A DNA stretch of 64,000 nt from a virus: positions 62,001 through 126,000 of IMG/VR virus record IMGVR_UViG_3300047548_001122, one strand, 5' to 3'. A program made the translations under genes and the position numbers. This document shows positions 54,908-63,935 of this stretch, piece after piece; position 1 is the first letter of the stretch, and every line of letters starts with the position of its first letter. A model generated the notes under the pieces. That model did not search any database, was not told where the DNA came from, and saw only the letters and a list, made by a program, of their open reading frames with translations.

Positions 54908-55864
54908 ATGGCTGTTCCTACAACTAGAACTCAATTCAAAGATTATTGTCTAAGACAACTTGGCTGGCCAGTTGTACAGATTAATGTGGATGATGATCAG
55001 GTTGAAGATAGAATTGACGATGCACTTCAATTTTTTTATGATTACCATTTTGATGGTTGTGAAAAAATTTATATGAAACATCAATTTACACAAGAAGATA
55101 TTGATCGTCGTTGGATATATTGTCCTGATGCTGTAATATCTGTAATTGGTGTTATGCCTTTTGATGATTCAAATTCTTCCATAAACATGTTTGATCTAAG
55201 ATATCAACTCAGATTGCATGATCTTTACGATTTTACTTCCGTTTCTTATGTTTCTTATGAAATTACTATGCAACATATTCGAACTTTGAATTTGTTGTTC
55301 TCAGGTACCCCTCAATTTAGATTTAATCGCCACATGAATAGGGTGATGTTAGATATTAATTGGGAAAGTGATGCTAAAGTAGGAGAATATGTTATTATTG
55401 AATGTTACCGTAAATTGGATCCAGACACATTAACTTTAACTGGAACTGTAACAGGAAACACCTCTTCAAATACTTTAATTGGAACGAGCACAAAATTTGA
55501 TCAAGAAGTTGTTGAAAACGATTTTATTACTTTGTCTGACGGTCAAGAATTTCAAATTTATAAAATAAATTCACCAACAAAAATTGAATTAAGAAGTCCT
55601 CCATCAGCAAACATTGCGTCACTTACTATGACAAAACCTGGCGTAAGTGATGTTTGGAATGACAGATTCTTAAAACAATATGCCACAGCAAAAATAAAAC
55701 AACAATGGGGCACCAATATGAAAAAGTTTGGTGGCATACAAATGCCAGGTGGTGTGACATTAAACGGTAAAGAAATTTATGATGAGGCTACAGAAGAAAT
55801 TCGAAGAATAGAAGAAGATATGCAATCATATAATGTTTTACCTAACGATTTCCTTATGGGTTAA
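54908..55864 (+). CDS. 13: Neck protein gp13 with an inserted beta domain
   Basis: 318 residues. The start (RTQFKDYCLRQLGWPVVQIN, DRIDDALQFFYDYHFDG) is the well-known N-terminus of gp13 from T4-like marine phages, which with gp14 joins the head to the tail. At residues about 176-243 an extra beta-rich segment (TLTGTVTGNTSSNTLIGTST, FDQEVVENDF, ITLSDGQEF) interrupts the usual CYRxxDP to VWNDRFLKQYA connection. The canonical KIKQQWGTNMKKFGGIQMPG and GVTLNGKEIYDEATEEI follow. AAGGAG and a late-type motif precede it. Confidence 0.92.
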   Translation: MAVPTTRTQFKDYCLRQLGWPVVQINVDDDQVEDRIDDALQFFYDYHFDGCEKIYMKHQFTQEDIDRRWIYCPDAVISVIGVMPFDDSNSSINMFDLRYQLRLHDLYDFTSVSYVSYEITMQHIRTLNLLFSGTPQFRFNRHMNRVMLDINWESDAKVGEYVIIECYRKLDPDTLTLTGTVTGNTSSNTLIGTSTKFDQEVVENDFITLSDGQEFQIYKINSPTKIELRSPPSANIASLTMTKPGVSDVWNDRFLKQYATAKIKQQWGTNMKKFGGIQMPGGVTLNGKEIYDEATEEIRRIEEDMQSYNVLPNDFLMG

Positions 55865-55866
55865 TT

Positions 55867-56823
55867 GTGGCTACAAATTTTTATTTCCAACCATTTCCAC
55901 AAGATCAAATAACCAATGAACAACTTCTAGTTGAAGATTTGGTTATTGAAGCTCTTGGAATATACGGCATGGACGTATATTATTTACCTAGAACATCCAG
56001 AGATCCAAATGGTATCGATCAACTATATGGTGAAGATACTTTAAAACAATATGTCTCTGCACATCCAATCGAAGTGTATTTGGAAAATATTACAGGCATG
56101 GATGGTGAAGGTGATTTTATTTCCAAGTTTGGTTTAGAAATTAGAGATGAAATTACGGTATTAGTTTCTCGCCGAAGATTTAAGTACGCAGTAGGTTCTA
56201 CAAATTATAATCGTCCAAGGATTGGCGATATTGTTGCGACCGAAAATCAAGCACCAACAAGACCCAGAGAAGGTGATTTAATTTATCTACCTTTACTAAA
56301 AGGATTTTTTGAAATAACTATGGTTGAACACGAAGATGACCAAGCAATGTTTTATACGTTAGGTCGTGGTCGTGGAGGTAACGTTTATGTTTATGCAATT
56401 AAATTAAAAAAATATGTTTTTTCAGAAGAAGTTGTTACTACTGGAAAACAAGAAATTGACGATATAGCTTTTGACTATTATAGAAAAACTAGACTTTCTG
56501 TTCCAGTTTCAGGCACAGGAACTTTTATTAAAGGTGAAATTGTTTATCAAGGAACAGATTTAGCTAATTCGACAGCACAGGCTATAGTTCACACTTGGAA
56601 TCCTGCTCGATATGTTGATGTAGTTCAAGTGCAAGGCACATTTATTTCAGGACAAAGTTTAAAGGGTAATACAAGTAATTCAATTTGGACTATGGACGAA
56701 CCAGAAAATAATTTAATAACCACCAATACTGCATTTGAAGATGTTCAAGACAACTTTGTAATTGAGGGAGAATCAGATTCAATTATCGACTTTACGGAAG
56801 CTAATCCGTTTGGAGAACCGTAA
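55867..56823 (+). CDS. 14: Neck protein gp14
   Basis: 318 residues from GTG 55867, 2 bases after gp13's stop. NFYFQPFPQDQITNEQLLVEDLVIEALGI and YYLPRTSRDPNG are classic for gp14 of T4-like phages. The middle has NQAPTRPREGDLIYLPLLKG; the C-terminus carries GTGTFIKGEIVYQGTDLANS, a usual beta segment. With gp13 it forms the neck that attaches the head to the tail. The order gp13-gp14-gp15 is conserved. Confidence 0.94.
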   Translation: MATNFYFQPFPQDQITNEQLLVEDLVIEALGIYGMDVYYLPRTSRDPNGIDQLYGEDTLKQYVSAHPIEVYLENITGMDGEGDFISKFGLEIRDEITVLVSRRRFKYAVGSTNYNRPRIGDIVATENQAPTRPREGDLIYLPLLKGFFEITMVEHEDDQAMFYTLGRGRGGNVYVYAIKLKKYVFSEEVVTTGKQEIDDIAFDYYRKTRLSVPVSGTGTFIKGEIVYQGTDLANSTAQAIVHTWNPARYVDVVQVQGTFISGQSLKGNTSNSIWTMDEPENNLITTNTAFEDVQDNFVIEGESDSIIDFTEANPFGEP

Positions 56824-57677
56824 TGTTAAATACTGAACATTTTTATCATAGAACAATAAGAAAAATTGTTGTAGCTTTTGGCACATTATTTAATGACATA
56901 CAACTCATTAGATACACCAAAGATATGTCACAGGCAAAAGAGAGATTTAGAGTACCTTTACATTATGGTTCAAAAGAAAAATACGTAACTCGACTTTTAT
57001 CTGATCCTAATTTAATTAAAAGTGTAAGTACGACTGTTCCTAGAATGTCGTTCGAACTTACAAGTATGAGTTATGATGTTTCTAGAAAACAACAATCTTT
57101 ATTGAGAAACTTTTCTGCAAATAATTCAACTAGATTAAATACACAGTTTGCTCCTATACCTTATAATTTTGAATTTTCAATGTCAATTTATGTAAGAAAT
57201 ACTGAAGATGGTACGCAGATATTGGAACAAATATTACCATTTTTTACACCTGATTTTAATGTTACAGTTGATTTTGTTCCTGGTATGGATCAAAAATACG
57301 ATTTACCAATTATATTAAATTCTGTAAATACAACAACCGAATATGAAGGTGATTTTTCTTCTACTAGATACATTACTTGGGACTTAGAATTCACAGCAAA
57401 AGGATATATTTGGCCTGCAATTAAAACTGGCAAGTATATTAGACAAGCAAATACAAATATTTACCTGTCTGAAAATCCAACTAATTATGCTAACACGGCT
57501 AATTTAGCAATATCAGAAGTTAAGACAACACCAAATCCAATAACAGCTGAACCAGATGACGAATTTGGTTTTTCGGAAGAATTTAGTAATCCATTAGAAC
57601 CAGCGTCAATTTTAATTTTGACTGAAGATGGTTTTGAAATTGTAACAGAAGATTCCAGATTTAAACTAGAGGCTTAA
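56823..57677 (+). CDS. 15: Tail completion and sheath stabiliser gp15
   Basis: 284 residues. LNTEHFYHRTIRKIVVAFGTLFNDI matches gp15, which caps the tail and joins it to the neck. KERFRVPLHYGSKEKYVTRL, VPRMSFELTSMSYD and VDFVPGMDQKYDLPIILNSV are further family features. Its ATG overlaps the gp14 stop by one base. The C-terminal 70 residues are more variable. Confidence 0.93.
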   Translation: MLNTEHFYHRTIRKIVVAFGTLFNDIQLIRYTKDMSQAKERFRVPLHYGSKEKYVTRLLSDPNLIKSVSTTVPRMSFELTSMSYDVSRKQQSLLRNFSANNSTRLNTQFAPIPYNFEFSMSIYVRNTEDGTQILEQILPFFTPDFNVTVDFVPGMDQKYDLPIILNSVNTTTEYEGDFSSTRYITWDLEFTAKGYIWPAIKTGKYIRQANTNIYLSENPTNYANTANLAISEVKTTPNPITAEPDDEFGFSEEFSNPLEPASILILTEDGFEIVTEDSRFKLEA

Positions 57678-58436
57678 ATGGCAACCAAAAAAATATCAGA
57701 ATTAACAATATTAGATACTGTTAGTGCAAATTTACAATTAACAGTAATTCCAGTTTTAGATACAGCAACTGGAACAACAAGAAAAGTAACCCTCCAACAA
57801 ATTAATGATTCTGTCGAAGCAAACATTCCTTTTGCGGCCGCAGCATTTACACAGGCAAATACAGCAGCAAATTCTGCTAGTGTCGCTGACCAAAAAGCTG
57901 TGAGTGCATCTTCATATGCTAATTCAGCCTTTAATAGGGCTAATAATAGTTTGAATGTAAGTGTTGGAGGTACGATAACTGGTGACATTACGATTAATGG
58001 TAATGTTTCGATAACTGGTTGTACTGCCACACTATCAGTAAGTACCCTTAGAACTTCAGATCACTTGATTGATGTTGGTTATGGTACAGTTGGATCTCCA
58101 TCCCAAAATGCAGGTATCAGAGTTTTGAGGGGCGATGAAACTCCTGTGCAAGTGCGTTGGAATGAATCCTCAAACAAATGGCAATACACCAACGATGGTA
58201 CTGAATATATTGATTTTTCTGATGTGACATCAAGTCAACTATCATCGGCATACAATCAAGCTAATACTGCAAGTTTATATGCTAACGCAGCTTTTGATGC
58301 ATCCAATACTTCCGAACCATATATTGCAAGCAATACTTCTTATTGGTTAACATCATCACCAACAACAATACAAGATGCTGTTGATCGTTTAGCTAATTTA
58401 GTATTCACATTAAACAGTAATAATCCTATTCCTTAA
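57678..58436 (+). CDS. Short ANSA-repeat structural protein inserted between gp15 and gp16
   Basis: 252 residues immediately after the gp15 stop. ATKKISELTILDTVSANLQL and TVIPVLDTATGTTRKVTLQQ resemble fibre N-termini. One YANSAF segment leads to a single core module (TGDITINGNVSITGCTATLS, ENAG-like QNAGIRVLRG, WNESSNKWQYTNDG) which is very close to the sixth module of the 2464-residue fibre. The C-terminus YWLTSSPTTIQDAVDRLANL is a common capping segment. It is probably a minor structural or neck-whisker-like protein. The module may have been copied between genes. Confidence 0.72.
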   Translation: MATKKISELTILDTVSANLQLTVIPVLDTATGTTRKVTLQQINDSVEANIPFAAAAFTQANTAANSASVADQKAVSASSYANSAFNRANNSLNVSVGGTITGDITINGNVSITGCTATLSVSTLRTSDHLIDVGYGTVGSPSQNAGIRVLRGDETPVQVRWNESSNKWQYTNDGTEYIDFSDVTSSQLSSAYNQANTASLYANAAFDASNTSEPYIASNTSYWLTSSPTTIQDAVDRLANLVFTLNSNNPIP

Positions 58437-58438
58437 TT

Positions 58439-58840
58439 ATGAAAAAAACAAATGAAAAATTATCTGAAATATTGGAGATAGAACCAATATCTTATGAAGA
58501 TAAAAATGAAATACAAACAATTTCTCCCAATTTAACAATTATCGATGATGATGCCGAATTCGCTCGAACCAATATTAAAGAGTTAATACAAAAAGGAAAT
58601 GGCGCCATAGATAGTTTGTTGGAAGTAGCAAAAGCCACCGACCATCCTAGAGCATATGAAGTTGCTGCTAATATGTTAAAAAGTTTGGCAGAAATGAATA
58701 AAGATTTAATGGAAATACAAAAAAGAAAAAAAGATTTACAACCTAAAGAAACTTCACCAGCAAACGGTATAAATGTAGATAAGGCGGTTTTTATAGGTTC
58801 AACAAAAGAATTAATTAAAGCACTTAAAATGAAGGAATAA
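58439..58840 (+). CDS. 16: Small terminase subunit gp16
   Basis: 133 residues. DDDAEFARTNIKELIQKGNG and AIDSLLEVAKATDHPRAYEV followed by NMLKSLAEMNKDLMEIQKRK are characteristic of gp16, the DNA-recognition subunit of the packaging motor. KAVFIGSTKELIKALK closes it. It lies 2 bases after the preceding gene, upstream of a Dps-like gene and gp17. Confidence 0.92.
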   Translation: MKKTNEKLSEILEIEPISYEDKNEIQTISPNLTIIDDDAEFARTNIKELIQKGNGAIDSLLEVAKATDHPRAYEVAANMLKSLAEMNKDLMEIQKRKKDLQPKETSPANGINVDKAVFIGSTKELIKALKMKE

Positions 58841-58843
58841 AAA

Positions 58844-59278
58844 ATGGAAACTTTAGTAGAAATGATGAAAAAGGTATTAGCGGACACTTTTGCTATGTAC
58901 TTAAAATCTCATAATTATCACTGGAACGTAGAAGGTTCTAACTTTCCGCAATACCATGAATTCTTTGGAAACTTGTACGAAGAACTTCATGGTGCGGTTG
59001 ATCCTATCGCTGAACAAATTAGAGCTTTAGATGCTTATGCTCCAGGTTCTTTTTCTAGGTTCATGGAATTAACTGATATTCAAGACGAACTAAATGTTCC
59101 TCTTGGAACAGATATGGCGAGAAAACTTCTATCCGATAATCAACTGGTTTTAAATACTCTAAATATGACATTCAAACTAGCTGAACAATTTGACCAACAA
59201 GGTTTAATGGACTTTTTAGCTGGTAGAATTGATACTCATAATAAACACGCTTGGATGTTGAGAAGTATTTCAAAATAA
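58844..59278 (+). CDS. Dps-like ferritin protein
   Basis: 144 residues. KSHNYHWNVEGSNFPQYHEF, then VDPIAEQIRALD, match Dps (DNA-binding protein from starved cells). Ferroxidase ligands align with E. coli H51, H63, D78 and E82 as H26, H38, D53 and E57; the equivalent of D67 is Gly42, so iron oxidation may be altered. Dps forms a 12-subunit shell that stores iron and protects DNA from oxidative damage. It sits in the gp16-gp17 interval with 3- and 0-base gaps. It could protect the phage or host DNA, or draw iron; the latter is speculative. Confidence 0.88.
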   Translation: METLVEMMKKVLADTFAMYLKSHNYHWNVEGSNFPQYHEFFGNLYEELHGAVDPIAEQIRALDAYAPGSFSRFMELTDIQDELNVPLGTDMARKLLSDNQLVLNTLNMTFKLAEQFDQQGLMDFLAGRIDTHNKHAWMLRSISK

Positions 59279-60910
59279 ATGAATGACGGTTATCTTGGTA
59301 ATGAACGACTAAAAAAAGTCGGTGTAGAAATACAATATACGGAAGAACAGGCAGTTGAATTAGCTAAGTGTATTGAAGATCCTGTATATTTTATAAAAAC
59401 CTACGTTAAGATTGTAAACGTCGATAAAGGCCTTGTGCCTTTTGATATGTGGCCATTTCAAGAAGAAATGGTCAAATCTTTTCATAATAATCGTTTCTCG
59501 ATTGCAAAAATGCCTCGACAGGTAGGTAAAACGACCACAACAGTTGGTTATATGTTGTGGTGTGTTTTATTTCAGGAAGAATATTCGATTGCAATATTGG
59601 CCAATAAAGGTCAATTAGCACAAGAGATTTTATCCCGTATACAGAAGGCATATGAATATTTACCTATTTGGTTGCAACAAGGTATTATTGTTTGGAATAA
59701 AAGAAACATTGAATTAGAAAATGGTTCAAAAATTTACGCATATGCAACTTCTGCGGCAGGTGTTCGAGGTGGTTCGTATAACTTAATTTTCTTAGATGAA
59801 TTTGCTTTCGTTCAACATAACATGGCGTTAGATTTCTTCCAATCTACCTACCCCGTTATATCTTCTGGACAAACATCAAAAGTTATTATTGTTTCTACAC
59901 CCAATGGATTGAATCTGTTCTATAAAATGTGGACAGACGCAATCGAAAAACGTTCAACTTATGTACCCGTTGAAGTTCATTGGTCAATGGTTCCAGGTAG
60001 AGATGAAAAGTGGAAAGAAGAGACTATACGAAACACTTCGGAAGAACAGTTCAGAGTAGAATTTGAAACTGAATTTATTGGTTCTTCCGCAACATTGGTT
60101 TCTGGTGCAAAATTGAGGTCTATGGCTTTCTTTAACCCAATCGAATCGGAAGAAGGTTTAGATATTTACCAAAAACCACAACCAAATCGTCTTTATATTT
60201 GTACGGTAGATTGTTCGGAAGGTGTAGAACGAGACTATTCAACAATTAATGTTATAGATGTTTCAGAAGTTCCTTATAAACAAGTTGCAAAATATCGTAA
60301 CAATAAACTACCTTTGTTATTTTTCCCAACGATAATATATTCCTTGGCTAAAAAATACAATGAGGCTTTTGTTTTAATTGAAACTAACAATGTAGGTCAA
60401 CAAGTAGTTGACATTATGCACTATGACTTAGAATATGAAAATGTCTATAAAATTGACCACCATCACATTAAAGGTCAGACAATTTCTGGTGGATTTAAAC
60501 GTTCTGCAAATTTTGGTGTTAAAACCACCAAAACTGTTAAAAAAATTGGTTGTGCCAACTTAAAAACTTTGGTAGAAAATGATAAGTTAATTATCAACGA
60601 TTTCGATACGATTGCAGAATTAAATACATTCGTTCGACAAAAAGATAGTTATGCTGCTGAAGAAGGTAATAATGATGATTTAGTAATGGGTTTGGTACTT
60701 TTTGCTTGGTTGACAGCACAATCTTATTTCAAAGAAGCCACAAACATCGATATTCGTAAGGTTTTACTAGAAGAAAACGATTTGTTAGGTGAAGAACAGT
60801 TATTACCAGTAGGTATTATTGATGACGGAAGACCAGAGCCTGTCATCGATTCTTCTGGTGATGTGTGGTCTACCATAGAAGGTAGAGGATATGCATCCTC
60901 AAATTTCTAA
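59279..60910 (+). CDS. 17: Large terminase subunit gp17
   Basis: 543 residues. The ATPase motif PRQVGKTT (79-86) is the viral Walker A; NLIFLDEFAFV with D173/E174 is Walker B. The C-terminal nuclease domain begins around residue 305 with CTVDCSEGVERDYSTINVID, an RNase H-like metal site, and has LIETNNVGQQVVD later. It cuts concatemeric DNA and drives it into the head. The ATG directly follows the Dps gene stop. The length is typical. Confidence 0.95.
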   Translation: MNDGYLGNERLKKVGVEIQYTEEQAVELAKCIEDPVYFIKTYVKIVNVDKGLVPFDMWPFQEEMVKSFHNNRFSIAKMPRQVGKTTTTVGYMLWCVLFQEEYSIAILANKGQLAQEILSRIQKAYEYLPIWLQQGIIVWNKRNIELENGSKIYAYATSAAGVRGGSYNLIFLDEFAFVQHNMALDFFQSTYPVISSGQTSKVIIVSTPNGLNLFYKMWTDAIEKRSTYVPVEVHWSMVPGRDEKWKEETIRNTSEEQFRVEFETEFIGSSATLVSGAKLRSMAFFNPIESEEGLDIYQKPQPNRLYICTVDCSEGVERDYSTINVIDVSEVPYKQVAKYRNNKLPLLFFPTIIYSLAKKYNEAFVLIETNNVGQQVVDIMHYDLEYENVYKIDHHHIKGQTISGGFKRSANFGVKTTKTVKKIGCANLKTLVENDKLIINDFDTIAELNTFVRQKDSYAAEEGNNDDLVMGLVLFAWLTAQSYFKEATNIDIRKVLLEENDLLGEEQLLPVGIIDDGRPEPVIDSSGDVWSTIEGRGYASSNF

Positions 60911-60913
60911 AAA

Positions 60914-60921
60914 CATAAATA
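60914..60921 (+). promoter_or_regulatory. Putative late promoter CATAAATA before gp18
   Basis: CATAAATA is 44 bases before ATG 60966, a longer spacing than the others. AAAGGAG (60952-60958 region) provides the ribosome site. T4 gene 18 also has late promoter control. Confidence 0.5.
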
Positions 60922-60965
60922 GACAATAAAAGAATTTATTCAGCCTGAAAAAAGGAGATTTAAAA

Positions 60966-62672
60966 ATGGCTTTTCAACTATCACCAGGTGTGAATGTCTC
61001 AGAAGTTGATTTAACAACTGTTGTACCTTCTGTGGCTACTACTGTTGGTGGTTTTGCCGGTAATTTCAACTGGGGACCAGTGAATGAAGTTGTTACTATT
61101 AATAATGAGGTTCAACTAGTAGAGAGATTTGGTAAACCAGACAGTAACACATATACCTCATTCTTCACTGTAGCAAACTTTTTATCTTACTCTAACGACA
61201 TTCGCGTTATTCGTTCCGTGGGTTCTAGTGCTAACAATGCTACAGTTGACGGAGTGGGTGCAAGAATTTTAAATAGAACTGACTATGACGAGCAGATTCC
61301 AGTTACTTCATCAGAAGATGCGGGAAATTATCCAACAATATTCATTTCGAAATATCCAGGATCATTAGGGAATTCATTAAGAGTTTCGATGTGTGATGCT
61401 AATACCGAACTAATTTCTACTTGGCAGTATGCAAATGAATTTAGTGCTAATGCTAATACATCTTCTTTTGCTTCATCAAAAAATCTTTCGAATGACGAAC
61501 TTCATATAGTTGTTGTTGATAAGACCGGTTTAATTTCTGGAACAGCAGGAACTGTTTTAGAAAAATTTGGTTTTACTTCAAAATTAAGAGATGCAAAAAA
61601 TGAAGATGGTACCTCAAATTATTATGCCGAAGTTATTAATTCCAAATCAAAATGGATTTGGTGGGGAAGTCATCCTTTGTCGAGTCCAAACTGGGGTTCT
61701 TCTCTTTCTTATTATACTTCTGCTGCCGATTATGTTTTAGATTCTTTAACATCAACAACTTTTGATCTTTCTGGCGGATCCGATGCGGCACCAACAGCTG
61801 GCAATATAAACACTTCGTATGATTTGTTTGATAATCCTGAATCTGTTGATGTTTCATTGATTATGACAGGCTCAGTTTCGGGTGATACTATACCGGATCA
61901 TTTAATTTCTATGGCAGAAAATAGAAAAGATTGTTTAATATTCTTATCACCAGAACAAACCGATGTAGTAAACAATTCTGGAAACGAAGTAACAGATATA
62001 TTATCATTAAGAAATACTTTTACATCTTCTTCTTTTGCTGTTATGGATTCAGGTTGGAAATACCAGTACGACAAATACAATGATGTCTATCGCTGGATTC
62101 CATTAAATGGAGATATTGCTGGACTTTGTGCTAGAACAGATATTGAAAGAGATCCTTGGTTCTCACCAGCAGGATTCAACAGAGGTCAAATTAAGAACGT
62201 TGTAAAATTATCTTGGAATCCTACAAAAGCGGAAAGAGATTCTTTATATAAAGCTGGAGTTAATCCTATCGTTACATTCCCTGGAGAAGGCACCGTATTA
62301 TACGGTGATAAGACCTTGTTGTCAAGACCTTCCGCTTTCGATAGAATCAATGTTCGCCGTCTGTTTATTGTACTTGAAAAATCTATCGCAAGAGCAGCAC
62401 GTTCATCATTGTTTGAGTTTAACGACGAATTTACAAGAGCTCAATTTGTAAATCTAGTTGAACCATTCTTGCGTGATGTACAAGGTCGCCGTGGTATCTA
62501 CGACTATCGTGTAGTATGTGATACAACAAATAATACACCAGAAGTAATTGATCGTAACGAATTTGTTGGCGACATCTATATTAAACCAGCACGTTCGATC
62601 AACTTTATTCAACTTAACTTCGTTGCAGTACGTACAGGCGTATCGTTCAATGAAGTGGTTGGATCATTCTAA
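60966..62672 (+). CDS. 18: Tail sheath protein gp18
   Basis: 568 residues. FQLSPGVNVSEVDLTTVVPS and VATTVGGFAGNFNWGPVNEV are the standard N-terminus of contractile sheath proteins; ADYVLDSLTSTTFDLSGGSD and the C-terminal RINVRRLFIVLEKSIARAAR with FNDEFTRAQFVNLVEPFLRD are further hallmarks. It surrounds the tail tube and contracts on infection. A strong AAAGGAG site precedes it, consistent with a very abundant protein. Its codon use in the last third (CGC, CGT) looks more GC-rich than its neighbours, typical of highly expressed phage genes. Confidence 0.96.
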   Translation: MAFQLSPGVNVSEVDLTTVVPSVATTVGGFAGNFNWGPVNEVVTINNEVQLVERFGKPDSNTYTSFFTVANFLSYSNDIRVIRSVGSSANNATVDGVGARILNRTDYDEQIPVTSSEDAGNYPTIFISKYPGSLGNSLRVSMCDANTELISTWQYANEFSANANTSSFASSKNLSNDELHIVVVDKTGLISGTAGTVLEKFGFTSKLRDAKNEDGTSNYYAEVINSKSKWIWWGSHPLSSPNWGSSLSYYTSAADYVLDSLTSTTFDLSGGSDAAPTAGNINTSYDLFDNPESVDVSLIMTGSVSGDTIPDHLISMAENRKDCLIFLSPEQTDVVNNSGNEVTDILSLRNTFTSSSFAVMDSGWKYQYDKYNDVYRWIPLNGDIAGLCARTDIERDPWFSPAGFNRGQIKNVVKLSWNPTKAERDSLYKAGVNPIVTFPGEGTVLYGDKTLLSRPSAFDRINVRRLFIVLEKSIARAARSSLFEFNDEFTRAQFVNLVEPFLRDVQGRRGIYDYRVVCDTTNNTPEVIDRNEFVGDIYIKPARSINFIQLNFVAVRTGVSFNEVVGSF

Positions 62673-62678
62673 TAAATA
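62671..62678 (+). promoter_or_regulatory. Putative late promoter AATAAATA before gp19
   Basis: AATAAATA overlaps the end of gp18's stop codon (62670-62672) and is 20 bases before ATG 62699. GATAGGAG lies between. Separate late transcription of the tube gene is plausible. Confidence 0.45.
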
Positions 62679-62698
62679 GAGAGATAGGAGAAATTTAA

Positions 62699-63244
62699 AT
62701 GGCATTTAACATTAACGAATTCCGCTCTCAGATGCAAGGAGATGGGGCAAGACCAAACCTCTTCGAGGTTACTATGCCCTTCCCTTCTTTTTCATCACCA
62801 GGAAATGCACAAACAAAGCTTACATTTATGTGTAAAACGGCACAATTACCAGGATCAACTCTTGGTATTGTCCCTGTGCAATATTTTGGTCGTGAATTAA
62901 AATTTGCGGGCAATAGAACTTTTGCTGATTGGACAATCACTGTTATTAATGACGAAGATTTTATCATTCGTAATGCATTTGAACGTTGGATGAATGGTAT
63001 TAACAGTCACAGTCTGAACGTTCGTACACCAACTGCACAAACACCATCATCGTATTCTGTAGATGGTGAAGTTAGACAGTTTGCAAAAAATGGTGATGTT
63101 TTGAAGAAGTATAAATTTATTGGTTTATTCCCATCAGATATTACTCCAATTGATGTTGATTGGGGTGCTAATGATACGATTGAAGAATTTTCAGTGACTC
63201 TTACCTATCAGTGGTGGGAATCAGCTGAAGATGCTGTGGTTTGA
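62699..63244 (+). CDS. 19: Tail tube protein gp19
   Basis: 181 residues. FNINEFRSQMQGDGARPNLF and FMCKTAQLPGSTLGIVPVQY match gp19 of T4-like phages; ADWTITVINDEDFIIRNAFE and the closing VTLTYQWWESAEDAVV complete it. It forms the inner tube through which DNA passes. It has a very good ribosome site (ATAGGAG) and a strong terminator right after the stop. Confidence 0.95.
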   Translation: MAFNINEFRSQMQGDGARPNLFEVTMPFPSFSSPGNAQTKLTFMCKTAQLPGSTLGIVPVQYFGRELKFAGNRTFADWTITVINDEDFIIRNAFERWMNGINSHSLNVRTPTAQTPSSYSVDGEVRQFAKNGDVLKKYKFIGLFPSDITPIDVDWGANDTIEEFSVTLTYQWWESAEDAVV

Positions 63245-63246
63245 TA

Positions 63247-63275
63247 GAGAAAGAGCCTTTGCTCTTTCTCCTTTT
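63247..63275 (+). terminator. Rho-independent terminator after gp19
   Basis: GAGAAAGAGC (63247-63256) and GCTCTTTCTC (63261-63270) form a perfect 10-base stem with a CTTT loop, followed by CTTTT. It lies 2 bases after the gp19 stop and before the endonuclease gene. Confidence 0.9.
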
Positions 63276-63290
63276 ATAGGATTATAAATT

Positions 63291-63935
63291 TTGGCTATAT
63301 ATCTTCTCGTTAAAGAACATGCTTACACAGGTTTAAAATATCTGTGTAAGCATGCTGCATCTTCTTTTTCTGAATGTGAGAAATATAAAGGTTCGGGTAA
63401 ATATTGGAAACGACATTTGAAACAGCATGGAAATCATGTAAATACTACTTGTTTGTTTGTTACTGAAAGTGAAAAAGAATTTCGTGAAGTTGCCAAAAAC
63501 TATTCTTTACAATTTAATGTGACAGAATCTAAAGAATGGGCAAATCTTTGTAATGAAGAAGGACAAGGAGGTAATACCGTTGTTGATAAAAATATTCACG
63601 GTAAAAAAACTAAACAAGGTTTACATAGACCTGAAGTTAGACAAAAACACCTTTGCCATTTAAAAACACATATAAAGAATATTCAACCTTTAGCAGCAAA
63701 AGCTGCAAAACAAAAATTGACTGGTGTTCTTAAAACGGAAGAACATAAAAATAATATGCGTGGAAAAAGACCGCATGTAAATCAAACAGGTTCAAAAAAT
63801 AATTTTGCTAAAAAAATAGAAACTCCATTTGGAATATTTGGTAGTATTCGTGAAGCTTCTCATCAAATTGAAGGACATACATATAAAATGATTTGGAATA
63901 GATTACAAAATGATAAAGAATGGAGATATATCTAA
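63291..63935 (+). CDS. Putative homing endonuclease with NUMOD-type motifs
   Basis: 214 residues from TTG 63291. KYKGSGKYWKRHLKQHG is typical of free-standing phage homing endonucleases (SegD/Hef-like groups). KTEEHKNNMRGKRP looks like NUMOD3, and TPFGIFGSIREASHQI like NUMOD1, both DNA-binding modules of such enzymes. It would cut a neighbouring phage's DNA and copy itself in. It lies between gp19 and gp20, a known type of insertion point. A perfect inverted repeat is inside its 5' end. Its stop overlaps the gp20 start by one base. Confidence 0.82.
   Translation: MAIYLLVKEHAYTGLKYLCKHAASSFSECEKYKGSGKYWKRHLKQHGNHVNTTCLFVTESEKEFREVAKNYSLQFNVTESKEWANLCNEEGQGGNTVVDKNIHGKKTKQGLHRPEVRQKHLCHLKTHIKNIQPLAAKAAKQKLTGVLKTEEHKNNMRGKRPHVNQTGSKNNFAKKIETPFGIFGSIREASHQIEGHTYKMIWNRLQNDKEWRYI
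63318..63354 (+). promoter_or_regulatory. Perfect 13-base inverted repeat in the 5' end of the endonuclease gene
   Basis: CATGCTTACACAG (63318-63330) and CTGTGTAAGCATG (63342-63354) are exact reverse complements with an 11-base A/T-rich loop. The stem begins 27 bases after the start codon, so it may limit translation. RNA structures that hide ribosome sites control homing endonuclease genes in T4, but there the stem covers the ribosome site, which this one does not. Confidence 0.6.
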
